From: Trichodesmium erythraeum GBRTRLIN201
Lineage (GTDB): Bacteria > Cyanobacteriota > Cyanobacteriia > Cyanobacteriales > Microcoleaceae
Reading direction: 5' to 3'
Assembly (NCBI GenBank): GCA_018457135.1
Contig: JAGGDU010000148.1
Coordinates: forward strand, 62,001-126,000
DNA: 64,000 bases
Shown here: positions 47,715 through 56,990 of the stretch, piece after piece
Layout: every line of letters starts with the position of its first letter
How positions within the stretch are numbered: position 1 is the first letter of the stretch
Notes under the pieces: generated by a model
The model's input: the letters and a program-made list of their open reading frames with translations, nothing else
Database searches by the model: none
Told to the model about the DNA's origin: nothing
Translations under genes and position numbers: made by a program

Positions 47715-48926
47715 TTAGTAGTTAGCGCCATACCTCTCTAAGACAAAATCCCACAAATAATGAGCCATCTCTAATTTACTACAAGAAGGAATATCTAGCT
47801 GCCGCCCTTCAACATCTAAAAAAATTCCCTGATTTGTATTACTGCCAAAACCTGCACCTTTTTGATCGATAGGGTTAGCAACAATAGCATCTAAATTTTT
47901 AACCCACAATTTTTCCAAAGCAGGGGGAACAATATCTCCAGTCTGTGCCGCAAAACCAATTAAATATTGGTGAGACTGCTTTAATTTTCCTAACTCTGCT
48001 ACAATGTCTGGTACTGGTTTTAAGGGTAATGAATTTCCTAGGGATCTCTTGGCTAACTTCTCACCATTATACTTAGCAGGTTTGACATCTGCAACTGCAG
48101 CATTCATTATCACTATATCTGATTGAGCAAAATGAGCTAACATTGCTTGTTGCATTTGAGCAGCACTCACTACTTCTATCATTTTTACTCCTGATAATAG
48201 TATTTTTCCTACAATGCTATGCACCAAAGTTACATTTGCTCCGCGATGCAATGCTGCTTGAGCTAAAGCTATTCCCATTTTACCCGTAGAAGGATTACCT
48301 ATAAATCTTACAGGATCTAAATGTTCCCGCGTTCCCCCTGCACTAATTAATATTTTCTTACCTACTAAATCTTTTTTGCCTGCTGTATATAATAAAGATT
48401 TTATCTTTGTAATTATTTCTTTGGGCTCTGCCATTCTACCTTTACCAATACGATCGCAAGCTAAAATTCCAGTACTAGGACTTATACCATGAAATCGTTT
48501 TTCTGCTAATATTTGTTGCCAGTTTCTTTGTACTGCTGTTTGTTCCCACATATCAGTATTCATCGCCGGAGCTAATAAAATGGGGCAACTGGAAGCCAAG
48601 ATGATATTAGTCAGCAAATTATCTGCAAAACCATAGGTTAATTTGGCTAAGGTATTTGCTGTGAGGGGAGCAATAACTATTATTTCCGCCCATTCTCCTA
48701 ACTGAATATGCAACGGGCGTCCGTGAGAGGGTTGCCAAAAATCTTTGTCTGTATAAGCGGGATAACGAGAAAGAGTAGATAAAGTCAGAGGTGTAATAAA
48801 TTGTTGAGCAGCGTCTGTCAAAATTGCTCTAGTTTCAGCTCCAGATTTTACTAAAGTAGAAACTATTTCACAAACTTTATAAGCTGCAATACCACCACAA
48901 ATACCAATTAAAACTTTTCTATCCAT
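47715..48926 (-). CDS. coaBC: CoaBC (PPC synthetase/decarboxylase)
   Basis: Bifunctional coenzyme A enzyme of 403 residues. The N-terminal flavin decarboxylase (CoaC, 1-185) has [10 protein letters not shown], active-site His73 in [20 protein letters not shown] and the lid Cys in [13 protein letters not shown]. The C-terminal ligase (CoaB, about 188-403) has [50 protein letters not shown] and [18 protein letters not shown]. It turns 4'-phosphopantothenate plus cysteine into 4'-phosphopantetheine. The DUF2555 gene lies upstream on the same strand, separated by a MITE-like element. Confidence 0.96.
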   Translation of the reverse strand: MDRKVLIGICGGIAAYKVCEIVSTLVKSGAETRAILTDAAQQFITPLTLSTLSRYPAYTDKDFWQPSHGRPLHIQLGEWAEIIVIAPLTANTLAKLTYGFADNLLTNIILASSCPILLAPAMNTDMWEQTAVQRNWQQILAEKRFHGISPSTGILACDRIGKGRMAEPKEIITKIKSLLYTAGKKDLVGKKILISAGGTREHLDPVRFIGNPSTGKMGIALAQAALHRGANVTLVHSIVGKILLSGVKMIEVVSAAQMQQAMLAHFAQSDIVIMNAAVADVKPAKYNGEKLAKRSLGNSLPLKPVPDIVAELGKLKQSHQYLIGFAAQTGDIVPPALEKLWVKNLDAIVANPIDQKGAGFGSNTNQGIFLDVEGRQLDIPSCSKLEMAHYLWDFVLERYGANY

Positions 48927-49715
48927 ATAGCAATTTCCACAGTTTAATGGTACATTTATAATCCGCTATTTTTGCCCATAAAAAGGGGTGTTTTTTTGTT
49001 AGCTCCACCTGAAAAATAGGGGCGGGGAGGATCTAAACGTTTAACTCATAGATTAAATAATTTCTATAATATTTTTAATTAATAATTTGAAGTTAAGAAT
49101 AAAAGAATAAGGAAGTCATCTCAAGTTTGATAAATATATTTGTAATTAATAATTGAACCGCAGATAAATATTTTATCAACTAGAAGTAATCAAAAACTTT
49201 TGAGTTGGAAAATTTATAAAAATTAACTCTTTAAAGTGGGCTATTCTGATTAATTTTTTCTATTTTTGACTACAATTTTATTTATTATGATACTTACCGA
49301 TAAGTACTATATGTAGTCAGGGTAAACTGCTGAACAGTCCCTAAAGATGCTTTAGGATTTGATGTTTTACCTAGAGTGATTTTATAGATAAATGTATAAT
49401 TTGTCTGATGACCTTGAAGATAAATGTTGAGAAATGGATAAAATTATCGAAAAAAACAGATTAATGCCACACTGACTTGATAGTTTTCGGTGTGGAGCAA
49501 TTAGATAAAAAGCTAATTTAGATAAATTAGGAGTGTTAGGCCAAAAATATCCTGCTTTTTCTCTTCTTATAGCTATTGCCAGGGTGGCTAAGATATTCTT
49601 GCCCCTTTCAAATATAGTTCGTGCTCCGAATTTAATTTCGCGCCTTCTGCTATAAACCAACACTCCCAATTCAACAAATTATTAAATTAATAACTGGGAA
49701 TTCACAATATTTTGC
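48927..49715. other. Intergenic region with MITE-like element
   Basis: Between coaBC and the DUF2555 gene. Apart from the element at 49526-49671 it is AT-rich. The reverse-strand frame 49382-49669 overlaps the element and shows no known family. Confidence 0.5.
49526..49671. mobile_element. MITE-like element, 13-bp inverted ends
   Basis: AATTAGGAGTGTT (49526-49538) and AACACTCCCAATT (49659-49671) are inverted repeats with one mismatch, bounding 146 bp. The inside contains GCAAGAATATCTTAG-like sequence when read in reverse and has no gene. Flanking target duplication is not clear (A/T-rich on both sides). Confidence 0.5.
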
Positions 49716-49928
49716 TTAAGCCTCATCACAAGGCTCTAGATCTAATAAATGGATATAAGGTTCAATTAATTCTGGGCGTTGAAAGGCGATCGCTCGTAAT
49801 AAGTGCCAATCATTTAAACCCTCAAAAGGATTTTTATAGTCATCTTCCTCTAGACGAAAAGCTAACTTAGCTACATCATCTGTTGTCAAATTAGGTACTT
49901 CCTGTAAGGAACGGGTTATAGTTTGCAT
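49716..49928 (-). CDS. DUF2555 family small protein
   Basis: A 70-residue protein from ATG 49928 (MQTITRSLQEV); a TTG three codons upstream would give 73. The sequence LTTDDVAKLAFRLEEDDYKN, then PFEGLNDWHLLRAIAFQRPE and a C-terminus of YIHLLDLEP plus an acidic end, is the pattern of the small cyanobacterial and plastid-lineage family DUF2555. No role is known to me. It precedes coaBC on the same strand, with about 790 bp between them here. Confidence 0.75.
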   Translation of the reverse strand: MQTITRSLQEVPNLTTDDVAKLAFRLEEDDYKNPFEGLNDWHLLRAIAFQRPELIEPYIHLLDLEPCDEA

Positions 49929-50292
49929 CAAAACCAACCTGCTTCATAAAGCTGATATCAAATGTCACAATTTACAGTTTGTGGCATTTTAATTTTTACT
50001 TCCTGTTTCTACAGTCACTGTCGGCAGCAAGACCTCCACAGGTATCAACGGTCAAGTTGACCGTATTTTTCAATTAATTTGAAAAATAAATTGAGGCATT
50101 TAAGTTTAAATATAGATATAAATAAACTTAAATCATAACACAAATGTGAGTTTCCATGACAAGTTTTCTAATTATTATTTAATTTTAATTTAGTTGGGCA
50201 TAAATTTCATGTAAATTGAGTACAGTTATATCTAATGAAGAATACTTTTATTCTTTCATTAAGTCAATACTCTGTTTAATATAATAGTCTTT
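49929..50292. other. Intergenic region, nothing recognised
   Basis: About 360 bp upstream of the DUF2555 gene; a likely place for its promoter. No structure seen. Confidence 0.4.
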
Positions 50293-50910
50293 TTAGGCTT
50301 TTGCTATAACATCTATAACAAAACTTTGTATCAACTTCAAAATTTCCGGCCGAACTTCATGTCCCATATCAAATTCTTGATATTGTATTTTTGCCCCTAA
50401 GTTTGTGAAAGTATCACGCGATCGCCTCCCTTGTTCAATAGGTACAACTGGGTCTTCTATACCGTGTGCCATCAAAATGGGTGGTAATTTTTCTACAGAT
50501 GGTTGAAGTGGAGAATGTAAATAGCTACTTAAAATAATTAACCCTGCTAATGGCAATGTGACCCCTACATCCATAGTCATTGCTCCACCCTGAGAAAAAC
50601 CACATAGAATAGTTTTAGATAAAGGTATTCCTGTTTTACTTTCTAGAGAAATTAGGAAATTAATCAACATTTGGCGACTTTTCACTAAACCTCGGAATTC
50701 TTTGTTGGATAAGTCATACCACATTTTTCCTCCAGGTACTTTGGGATGAGGTAGTGGGGCGTCTGGGAACTCAAACCAACAATTAGGGAGATTCAACTCT
50801 GCTACAAAGGATGTTAAATCATTACAATTAGCTCCTAAGCCATGTAAGGCAACAAATAAAAAATTGGGTTCTAATTTAGGTCGAACGGAAATTGAATTTA
50901 ATTGTGTCAT
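50293..50910 (-). CDS. Serine esterase, alpha/beta hydrolase (YpfH/carboxylesterase type)
   Basis: A 205-residue alpha/beta hydrolase of the phospholipase/carboxylesterase family. The catalytic triad is visible: Ser106 in GFSQGGAMT, Asp153 in AHGIEDPVVP and His184 in MGHEVRPEI. The oxyanion region reads ALHGLGANCNDL and a WFEFPDAPLPHPKVPGG loop follows, as in the family. Cytoplasmic, short-chain acyl esters expected; the natural substrate is unknown. It lies 60 bp downstream of the uncharacterised 50971-51456 gene on the same strand. Confidence 0.9.
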   Translation of the reverse strand: MTQLNSISVRPKLEPNFLFVALHGLGANCNDLTSFVAELNLPNCWFEFPDAPLPHPKVPGGKMWYDLSNKEFRGLVKSRQMLINFLISLESKTGIPLSKTILCGFSQGGAMTMDVGVTLPLAGLIILSSYLHSPLQPSVEKLPPILMAHGIEDPVVPIEQGRRSRDTFTNLGAKIQYQEFDMGHEVRPEILKLIQSFVIDVIAKA

Positions 50911-50970
50911 TCCTATGTTAGGTGTTAGGTTTCAGGTTTCAGGTATTAAATGACTAGTTTTTCATATGTC

Positions 50971-51456
50971 CTAAACTGAGACGTATGTGGTAATTATTCG
51001 ACGAGGTTGATTGAATGCTTCAATAGTCATTTTAATTCTACCTACTTTACCACTACTAGGATCTAGCGCATCGTAACGACGGGTGACTAGTCCTAACCGT
51101 GTTTCATACTGGGTTAGTCCTACATTTTTGTTTGGCCCAATTGTTTGATCCTGATCTCCTTCCCAAGTGGTCCAATCTTCAAATCGAGAACGCCAAGGCA
51201 TGAGAGACCCATCAATTTCATCAGGAGAAAGTCCTTTAGAGGCCAAGTAGTCAGCAGCTAATTTTATGCCTACAGTAGTCGGACCTGTAAATATGGTTTT
51301 GCTTAATATATCATTATTAACTTTTACATTAGCTAATCTGGGATTAAGGGCAATTTTCTCATTTTTATAAGTACCCCAAAATGGATTGCTCTTTCTACCA
51401 TCAGCACCTCTTTGAGCGAAGGGAGTTGGCTTTTGTTTATATCCGTTCTGGATCAA
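50971..51456 (-). CDS. Uncharacterised protein, no ATG start
   Basis: A 161-residue protein from a TTG at 51456; the frame opens after a TAG only ten codons further upstream, with no ATG or GTG. The sequence (PFAQRGADGRKSNPFWGTYK, KTIFTGPTTVGIKLAADYLA, SLMPWRSRFEDWTTWEGD, YETRLGLVTRRYDALDPSSG, MTIEAFNQPRRIITTY) is compositionally a normal soluble protein and appears conserved in style, but I cannot name the family. Either TTG is the real start or the 5' end was lost. It may be cotranscribed with the esterase gene. Confidence 0.6.
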   Translation of the reverse strand: MIQNGYKQKPTPFAQRGADGRKSNPFWGTYKNEKIALNPRLANVKVNNDILSKTIFTGPTTVGIKLAADYLASKGLSPDEIDGSLMPWRSRFEDWTTWEGDQDQTIGPNKNVGLTQYETRLGLVTRRYDALDPSSGKVGRIKMTIEAFNQPRRIITTYVSV

Positions 51457-51584
51457 TTTTGCATTGACAGTTTGAACAGTAGGCTAAATATAAGCGGAAA
51501 AATTTCGTAAATAATCCCACATTAAATAATGATATTCTAACCATTTCTCTTTCATTTTTTAATCTTATCTTACTTTGGTAATGA

Positions 51585-51700
51585 CTCATAAATTAATCTA
51601 AAAGAAATAACTTTTTGACTCTCTTTAGGTAAGTTAATTATTGTTATGTTGACTTTTTTTCTACTACTCTACTTACCTACTTTTCTACTCAATTCAGCTA
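51585..51700. repeat. Dispersed repeat pair, copy 2
   Basis: Partner of 46186-46300; contains ATTAATCTAAAAGAAATAAC and TTTTTGACTCTCTTTAGGTA. Confidence 0.6.
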
Positions 51701-51757
51701 GAAAGAAAAATTAGCCTTCAAGAATAATTACAGCAGTTTTCATTTCGGTAGACAAAA

Positions 51758-51813
51758 GTAGGGACGTTTCGCTACGCGACATGAAACGCATTTTTGTTAT
51801 GCAACGTCCCTAC
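51758..51813. repeat. Hairpin GTAGGGACGTT...AACGTCCCTAC
   Basis: Perfect 11-bp inverted ends at 51758-51768 and 51803-51813 with a 34-base interior. It shares its GACGTT core with the elements at 7474 and 21131. This is a common style of cyanobacterial mobile palindrome. Confidence 0.8.
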
Positions 51814-52122
51814 AAGGTTTTGGTTATGGTGATGTAGTTAATCAATTTTTGTATAAAAAATCTCAAAGTACCCCACTTTCCTACTGACCCTCTAGGGTCA
51901 AAGTTATGGGTTAGTCCGTACTCTTTAAAAAGATCAAAAAGAGCAAAACCCAACTAGAATATAGTCTGATATATTTGTAGCTCAAAAATTTCCCCCTTGT
52001 CTGCTAAAAAAGAGTGACGAAGGTCAGGCGATCGCATCAAAAATCAACTAAATTCCTTTGAACCATATTATAGTATCTTTGCCTAAGCCCTGTTAATATT
52101 AAAACAACGTATTATCAAACAA

Positions 52123-53091
52123 ATGGTTAATAAACGCAGATCACTTCCACCCTCTCTAACAATTAAATTAGGAAAATGGGTTTGGACAACCCTCTGGCAA
52201 ACAATGATGTCAAAACTTGCTCCAAGAAACAATTCAGGAGAATACATTCGCCCAGTCAGCCTATTTAGACAAACAGTAGGGATACAACCAGAGAATAAAT
52301 ATCAACCAGCTACCAAACGCTACCGCCTATTTGTTGGGCTAGGTTGCCCTTGGGCACACCGAACTATTGTAGTTAGAGCACTGAAAGGTTTGGAAGATGC
52401 TATATCAGTAACTATTGCTTCTCCAGCAGGAGATAAAGGCATTTGGGTATTTGAAGAAGAAGAAGAAGGATGCAATACTTTACCAGAATTATATAATTTA
52501 GCACAGCCTGGTTACAACGGCCGTGCCACTGTACCTGTGTTGTGGGATGAGCAAACAAAAACTATTGTTAATAATGAAAGTGCAGATATTATTGTTATAC
52601 TCAATACTGAATTTAATCACTTTGCCAAAAATTCTAATCTTGACCTTTATCCAGAACAACTAAAAGCAAAAATAGACCAGTGGAATGAAAAGATTTATCA
52701 TACAGTAAATAATGGAGTTTATCGTTGTGGGTTTGCCCAAAGTCAAGAAGCTTATGAAAAAGCTTGCCAAGAATTATTTACTACCTTAGATGAAATTGAC
52801 AATATGCTTTCTACAAGTCGATATCTTTGTGGTGAGTCAGTAACATTAGCAGATGTACGTTTATTTACTACTTTATTCCGCTTTGATATTGTTTACTATG
52901 GATTATTTAAATGTAACTTACGGAGAATTAAAGATTATAAATATTTGAGTGTTTATTTACAAGATTTATATAAACTTCCAGGAATAGCAGAGACTTGCAA
53001 TTTAGAGGCAGTGAAAAAAGATTATTATGGTAATCTTTTTCCTCTTAACCCAGGAGGTATAATTCCTTTAGGTCCAGATCTAAATAGCTAG
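52123..53091 (+). CDS. Glutathionyl-hydroquinone reductase-like (Xi-class GST)
   Basis: A 322-residue Xi-class glutathione transferase (YqjG/PcpF/ECM4 type). The active-site Cys75 lies in LFVGLGCPWAHRTIVVRALKG, the Xi-class CPWA motif. The N-terminal thioredoxin fold continues with RATVPVLWDEQTKTIVNNESADI, and the helical C-terminal domain has YRCGFAQSQEAYEKA and LCGESVTLADVRLFTTLFRFD. The enzyme reduces glutathionyl-hydroquinones with glutathione. The last part of this gene and the DNA after it are tandemly duplicated downstream. Confidence 0.92.
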   Translation: MVNKRRSLPPSLTIKLGKWVWTTLWQTMMSKLAPRNNSGEYIRPVSLFRQTVGIQPENKYQPATKRYRLFVGLGCPWAHRTIVVRALKGLEDAISVTIASPAGDKGIWVFEEEEEGCNTLPELYNLAQPGYNGRATVPVLWDEQTKTIVNNESADIIVILNTEFNHFAKNSNLDLYPEQLKAKIDQWNEKIYHTVNNGVYRCGFAQSQEAYEKACQELFTTLDEIDNMLSTSRYLCGESVTLADVRLFTTLFRFDIVYYGLFKCNLRRIKDYKYLSVYLQDLYKLPGIAETCNLEAVKKDYYGNLFPLNPGGIIPLGPDLNS

Positions 53092-53487
53092 GTTTTACTG
53101 AAAAAAACAAAGGGGAAAGTTGGCTATCAGAGAGAAAAATTAGGATAACACATCTTGTTGGCTAATAGGCACAAAATTTTTGAGCTTTAACTACTGAAAA
53201 ATTTGCACTTTTTTCACTACAAAAAAGTACTTACCTTTATTTTTAAATACTTTGATACTTTATCAGCTTAACCCAGGGGGTATAGTTCCTTTGGGTTCAG
53301 ATATAAATAGCTAGGGTTTACTGAAAAAAAGAAAGGGTAAGTTTGGCTGTCAGAAAAGTTAGGATAACACATCTTATTAGCTAATAGATACTAAATTTTT
53401 GAGCTTTAACTACTGAAAAAAAACCGCATTTTTTTTCACAATAAAAAGTACTTATCTTTATTTTTCAATGCTTTGATGCTTCATCAG
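53043..53487 (+). repeat. Tandem duplication of the Xi-GST 3' end, ~225 bp
   Basis: The final 15 codons (CTTAACCCAGGAGGTATAAT...) and about 180 bp downstream recur from 53268 (CTTAACCCAGGGGGTATAGT...) with roughly 10-15% differences. The second copy includes a decayed 3' coding piece ending in TAG and the shared GAGCTTTAACTACTGAAAAA block. Confidence 0.9.
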
Positions 53488-53887
53488 CAATTCCTAAATT
53501 TGAGGTGCAAATATTAGAGATTTCCATAAAAAAGGTAATAGGAAATAGGGAATAGGGAATAGTAATTCGTAATTGATGGATAAGAATTGATTTTGTGTAA
53601 GCATTCAGCACTTTAGCAGTCAGTTCGAGTGCTTTTCCTAGGTCATGTTGCGAAAAAAAATCTATGGAAGTAATCAAATACTAAGTCAAGCTGATCATCT
53701 TTTCTGTGTCAGAGTTTTAATTCTTCTTAGAGGCTAACTTTTGTTTCTGGCTGATAGGTGATACTGACAGCTAAATGCTTAGGATTTTGTTTTTAATTTG
53801 TTCAGGGGTATTTTAATGATAAACTCTTTATAGTGCAGGCATATTGCCTAGCAAGGTTGTACCTAAATGATATAAAAAACATTGTAA
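53488..53887. other. Intergenic region with heptamer repeats
   Basis: Includes GAAATAGGGAATAGGGAATA near 53550 (7-bp tandem repeat). No gene seen. Confidence 0.5.
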
Positions 53888-54862
53888 ATGAAACGACTAA
53901 TTTCTCTAATTATCAGTTTACTTATTCTGATAGTAATTTACCAAAAAATTAATTTTACTGGACTCATAAAAGTATTTCAAAACTCTCACCATATATGGAT
54001 GATAATTAGCGTCAGTATGATAATTCCATTGACAATGTTAACTGCTTGGAGATTACAACAGTTAATGCCAAAAAAGGATAAAAAATTATCATCTTATTTA
54101 AATTTTGGGGAAGCAAATCAATTAATTTTAGCTGCTAGTGTATTGAATATGATTTTGCCCTCAAAAATGGGAGATATTGCTAAAGCTTATTTTATGAAAA
54201 AAAGGGGGAATTTAGAGGGAACTTTATCTTTATCTATAGTGATATTTGAAAAAGCCTGTGATTTAGTTTCTTTACTAATTTGGTGTGTTTTTGGATTAAT
54301 TGTTTATCCAGAAAAAGACTTATTATTTTGGATAATGACTACTGGAGTTACATCAGGTTTAATTATTTGCCTATTGTTATTATCATCTCGGAAATTTGCC
54401 AGAATATTTTTTCACATTGCTCGAAAATTTACGCCTAAAAAAATTAGTTCAAAAATTGATGACTTAGAAAATTCTTGGATAGAAATGCACAAATATTTTT
54501 GGCATGACAAACGACAGTTAACAAAAATTGCTGTTACCTCTATATTTATCTGGTTTGGGCATTTATCACAAATCTGGTTTTTTACTTTAGCATTAAATGC
54601 TTCAGCACCATTTGTTCAAAGTTTAGCATTATCTTCTCTAGCAATTTTAGCAGGATTATTACCTTTAACTTTTGCTGGAGTTGGTACTCGTGACGCAGCT
54701 TTTATTATGTTTTATAAACCTTATTTTTCTCAAGAAGTTGGAGCAGCTTTAGGATTACTTTGTACATCCCGTTATGTATTACCAGCAATTGCTGGTTTAC
54801 CATTTTTTGGCAAATATTTAATTGAAATGAATAAGATGAAAAGTCTCCAAAAATCTCAATAA
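53888..54862 (+). CDS. UPF0104 / lysylphosphatidylglycerol-synthase TM-like protein
   Basis: A 324-residue polytopic membrane protein of the AglD/MprF transmembrane-domain family (UPF0104, lysylphosphatidylglycerol synthase TM region). Eight or so membrane segments. Typical motifs are present: LNFGEANQLILAASVLNMILPSKMGDIAKAYFMKK (family 'R...vg...n.ilP.r.GE..R...l'), LSIVIFEKACDLVSLL, and LAGLLPLTFAGVGTRDAAFIMFY near the end. Members may translocate lipids or lipid-linked sugars; the lysyl-transfer domain of MprF is absent. It is the first gene of the same-strand membrane-protein cluster. Confidence 0.8.
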   Translation: MKRLISLIISLLILIVIYQKINFTGLIKVFQNSHHIWMIISVSMIIPLTMLTAWRLQQLMPKKDKKLSSYLNFGEANQLILAASVLNMILPSKMGDIAKAYFMKKRGNLEGTLSLSIVIFEKACDLVSLLIWCVFGLIVYPEKDLLFWIMTTGVTSGLIICLLLLSSRKFARIFFHIARKFTPKKISSKIDDLENSWIEMHKYFWHDKRQLTKIAVTSIFIWFGHLSQIWFFTLALNASAPFVQSLALSSLAILAGLLPLTFAGVGTRDAAFIMFYKPYFSQEVGAALGLLCTSRYVLPAIAGLPFFGKYLIEMNKMKSLQKSQ

Positions 54863-55144
54863 TACCAAGTTAGACTAAATATCAAAAGTATTGCTATATT
54901 TTCTTGATAATAGAGAATATAGTTAGTATTAAAGTTCATAAAAAAATTATCATTAGGCTAGGGAATAGGGTTATTATAAATAAGATAATTTCTGGCTGAA
55001 TAGTTATAATTAAATCTCGTAAAATAAAAAAAAATTATCAATTAAAATCCGGAATTATATAATATATATTAGCTTAATACCTATAATTATTAAAACATTA
55101 CTGAACCTTTTTTATAGGAGATTAATTTTGATATTTTATCTAGG
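54863..55144. other. Intergenic region, AT-rich
   Basis: Nothing recognised apart from its junction with the duplication that follows. Confidence 0.4.
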
Positions 55145-55394
55145 GTAATTCTTCTTATTTTTTGCTGGAGTTGAGGATGAAAATTCTTAGATATAAAAAG
55201 TTTCAAAATTTAGGTTTAGCAGATTTCAAATTTTTATTTAACAGGCCAATACTACCTTATTTGATTAGGGTAATTTTTCTTATTTTTTGCTGGAGTTGAG
55301 GATGAAAATTCTTAGATATAAAAAGTTTCAAAATTTAGGTTTAGCAGATTTCAAATTTTTATTTAACAGGCCAACACTACCTTATTTAATTATT
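55145..55394 (+). repeat. 125-bp tandem duplication of a gene start
   Basis: TAGGGTAATT(C/T)TTCTTATTT...ATGAAAATTCTTAGATATAAAA recurs with a 125-bp period (ATG at 55177 and at 55302) and only a few mismatches. The period is not a multiple of three, so the first copy encodes a separate 40-codon frame (55177-55299) ending in TGA two bases before the second ATG. Confidence 0.95.
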
Positions 55395-56852
55395 GCTTTT
55401 GGGGTAGCTATGAGGTTTATTCAATATTTATCTAATCGTTCTCTCTGGGCAGATGAAGCAGTTTTAGCCTTAAATATTGTCAATCGTTCTTATTTAGAAT
55501 TAATGCAACCTTTGGATTATGATCAAGGTGCGCCCATAGGTTTTTTAATAGTAGAAAAATTAGCAGTTCAGATATTAGGTAATAATGAGTATTCCCTACG
55601 TTTTTTTCCTTTTATCTGTGGTGTTTGCTCGTTGTTTTTATTCTATGAATTAGGCAAAAAATGGAGTTCTAAATCTGCTATTATTATTAGTTTGGCTTTA
55701 TTTGCTAGCCTACAATATTTAGTGTATTACTCAGCAGAAGTCAAACAATATTCCAGTGATGTAGCGATCGCTCTGCTTTTATATGTACTATTAATACCTT
55801 TGCTACAACAAAAATTGCACCGGGTTCAGATAGTTAAATATTCTCTAGTGGGAGTAACTGCTATTTGGTTTTCTCATCCTTCTATCTTTATTTTGGCAAG
55901 TTTTGGTAGTAGTGCTTTACTAATTAATTTTTGGCAGAAAGAACTCAGTAAAATCAAACAGTTATTACTCATTTATTCAGCTTGGGTTTTAAGTTTTGCC
56001 ATCTTTTATTTCCTATCTTTGATAAATTTAACGAGCAATGAAACTTTAACGACTTCTTGGGAGGATGGTTTCCCTACTTCCCCATTGGATATTATTTGGA
56101 TGCTAGACGCTTTCGGTAAATTTTTCTATAAACCCTTAGGCTTTAGCAAATGGGTTGATGGATTAGCCATTGTCGCTTTTTTAGTAGGTTGTATTTCCTG
56201 TTGGTTGAGCAGAAAAAAAATTTTGCTGCTCCTACTTTCTCCATTGTTGATGACTTTTTTAGCATCCTTTTTACATCAATACCCATTTCGGAGTCGTTTG
56301 GTTCTATTTCTCACACCATTTGTAATTTTTCTCATAGCAGAAGGCGGAAGTTATATTTTGACAAAATCTAAATTTAGACCAATTAAAATTATAACTATTT
56401 TCTTGATTATTTTATTACTCAGACAACCTTTAGTAAAAGCCATTAAATTAATAGAAAAACCTCTCAATTTATCAGAAATAAAACCTGTGTTGAGCTATAT
56501 CAAAAAAAATCAACAACCAGGAGATATTTTGTATGTCTATCAACGAGGAATATATCAGTTTCAGTATTATGCAGAAAAATATGGTTATCAAGAAGGTGAC
56601 TATATTATTGGTGTGGATGATTTAGATAAGTTTGATGGTCAAGAATTATCAATTACTGAGATGACAAGATATGAAAAAGACTTAGACAAACTGCGGGGGA
56701 ATGAAAGAGTATGGTTATTATTTTCTCATACTCATATTCCAGCAGAAAGAAGATTTTTAAACTATTATTTAAATGAAATTGGTCTCAGAATAGATACTTT
56801 TGAAAAACCTGGATCTTATGTATATTTATACGACATGAGTTACCGAAATTAG
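55302..56852 (+). CDS. GT-C glycosyltransferase-like membrane protein 1
   Basis: About 516 residues from ATG 55302; an upstream TTG at 55287 would add five. A polytopic protein with 10-12 membrane segments and the GT-C acidic pair Asp51-Glu52 in SLWADEAVLAL in the first periplasmic loop, as in PMT/ArnT-type transferases that use lipid-phosphate sugars. The next loop has YDQGAPIGFLIVEKLAV and then YSLRFFPFICGVCSL, the family's second helix pair. The C-terminal soluble part (about 400-516) is periplasmic, with ILYVYQRGIYQFQYYAEKY. Acceptor and sugar are unknown. Its start is duplicated (see repeat). Confidence 0.8.
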   Translation: MKILRYKKFQNLGLADFKFLFNRPTLPYLIIAFGVAMRFIQYLSNRSLWADEAVLALNIVNRSYLELMQPLDYDQGAPIGFLIVEKLAVQILGNNEYSLRFFPFICGVCSLFLFYELGKKWSSKSAIIISLALFASLQYLVYYSAEVKQYSSDVAIALLLYVLLIPLLQQKLHRVQIVKYSLVGVTAIWFSHPSIFILASFGSSALLINFWQKELSKIKQLLLIYSAWVLSFAIFYFLSLINLTSNETLTTSWEDGFPTSPLDIIWMLDAFGKFFYKPLGFSKWVDGLAIVAFLVGCISCWLSRKKILLLLLSPLLMTFLASFLHQYPFRSRLVLFLTPFVIFLIAEGGSYILTKSKFRPIKIITIFLIILLLRQPLVKAIKLIEKPLNLSEIKPVLSYIKKNQQPGDILYVYQRGIYQFQYYAEKYGYQEGDYIIGVDDLDKFDGQELSITEMTRYEKDLDKLRGNERVWLLFSHTHIPAERRFLNYYLNEIGLRIDTFEKPGSYVYLYDMSYRN

Positions 56853-56990
56853 AATCAAGTCTTTCCTTATCTCTATGCATCAAAAATTTTTATCCTGCTG
56901 AGATAATTGAATAATTAATCTGTACATGTATGAACAAATACATGTGGTAATTTTAGTCTTTATCAAGAGCAGGAATGAGTAATAAAAATT

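Larger units (their letters stand above)
51457..52122. other. Intergenic: dispersed repeat and ACGTCCC hairpin
   Basis: Contains copy 2 of the 46186 repeat (about 51585-51700) and the hairpin at 51758-51813. No gene. Confidence 0.6.

Noticed and set aside
49382-49669. 95-codon ORF over the MITE-like element
   Set aside because: Runs through one inverted end and has no recognisable domain.
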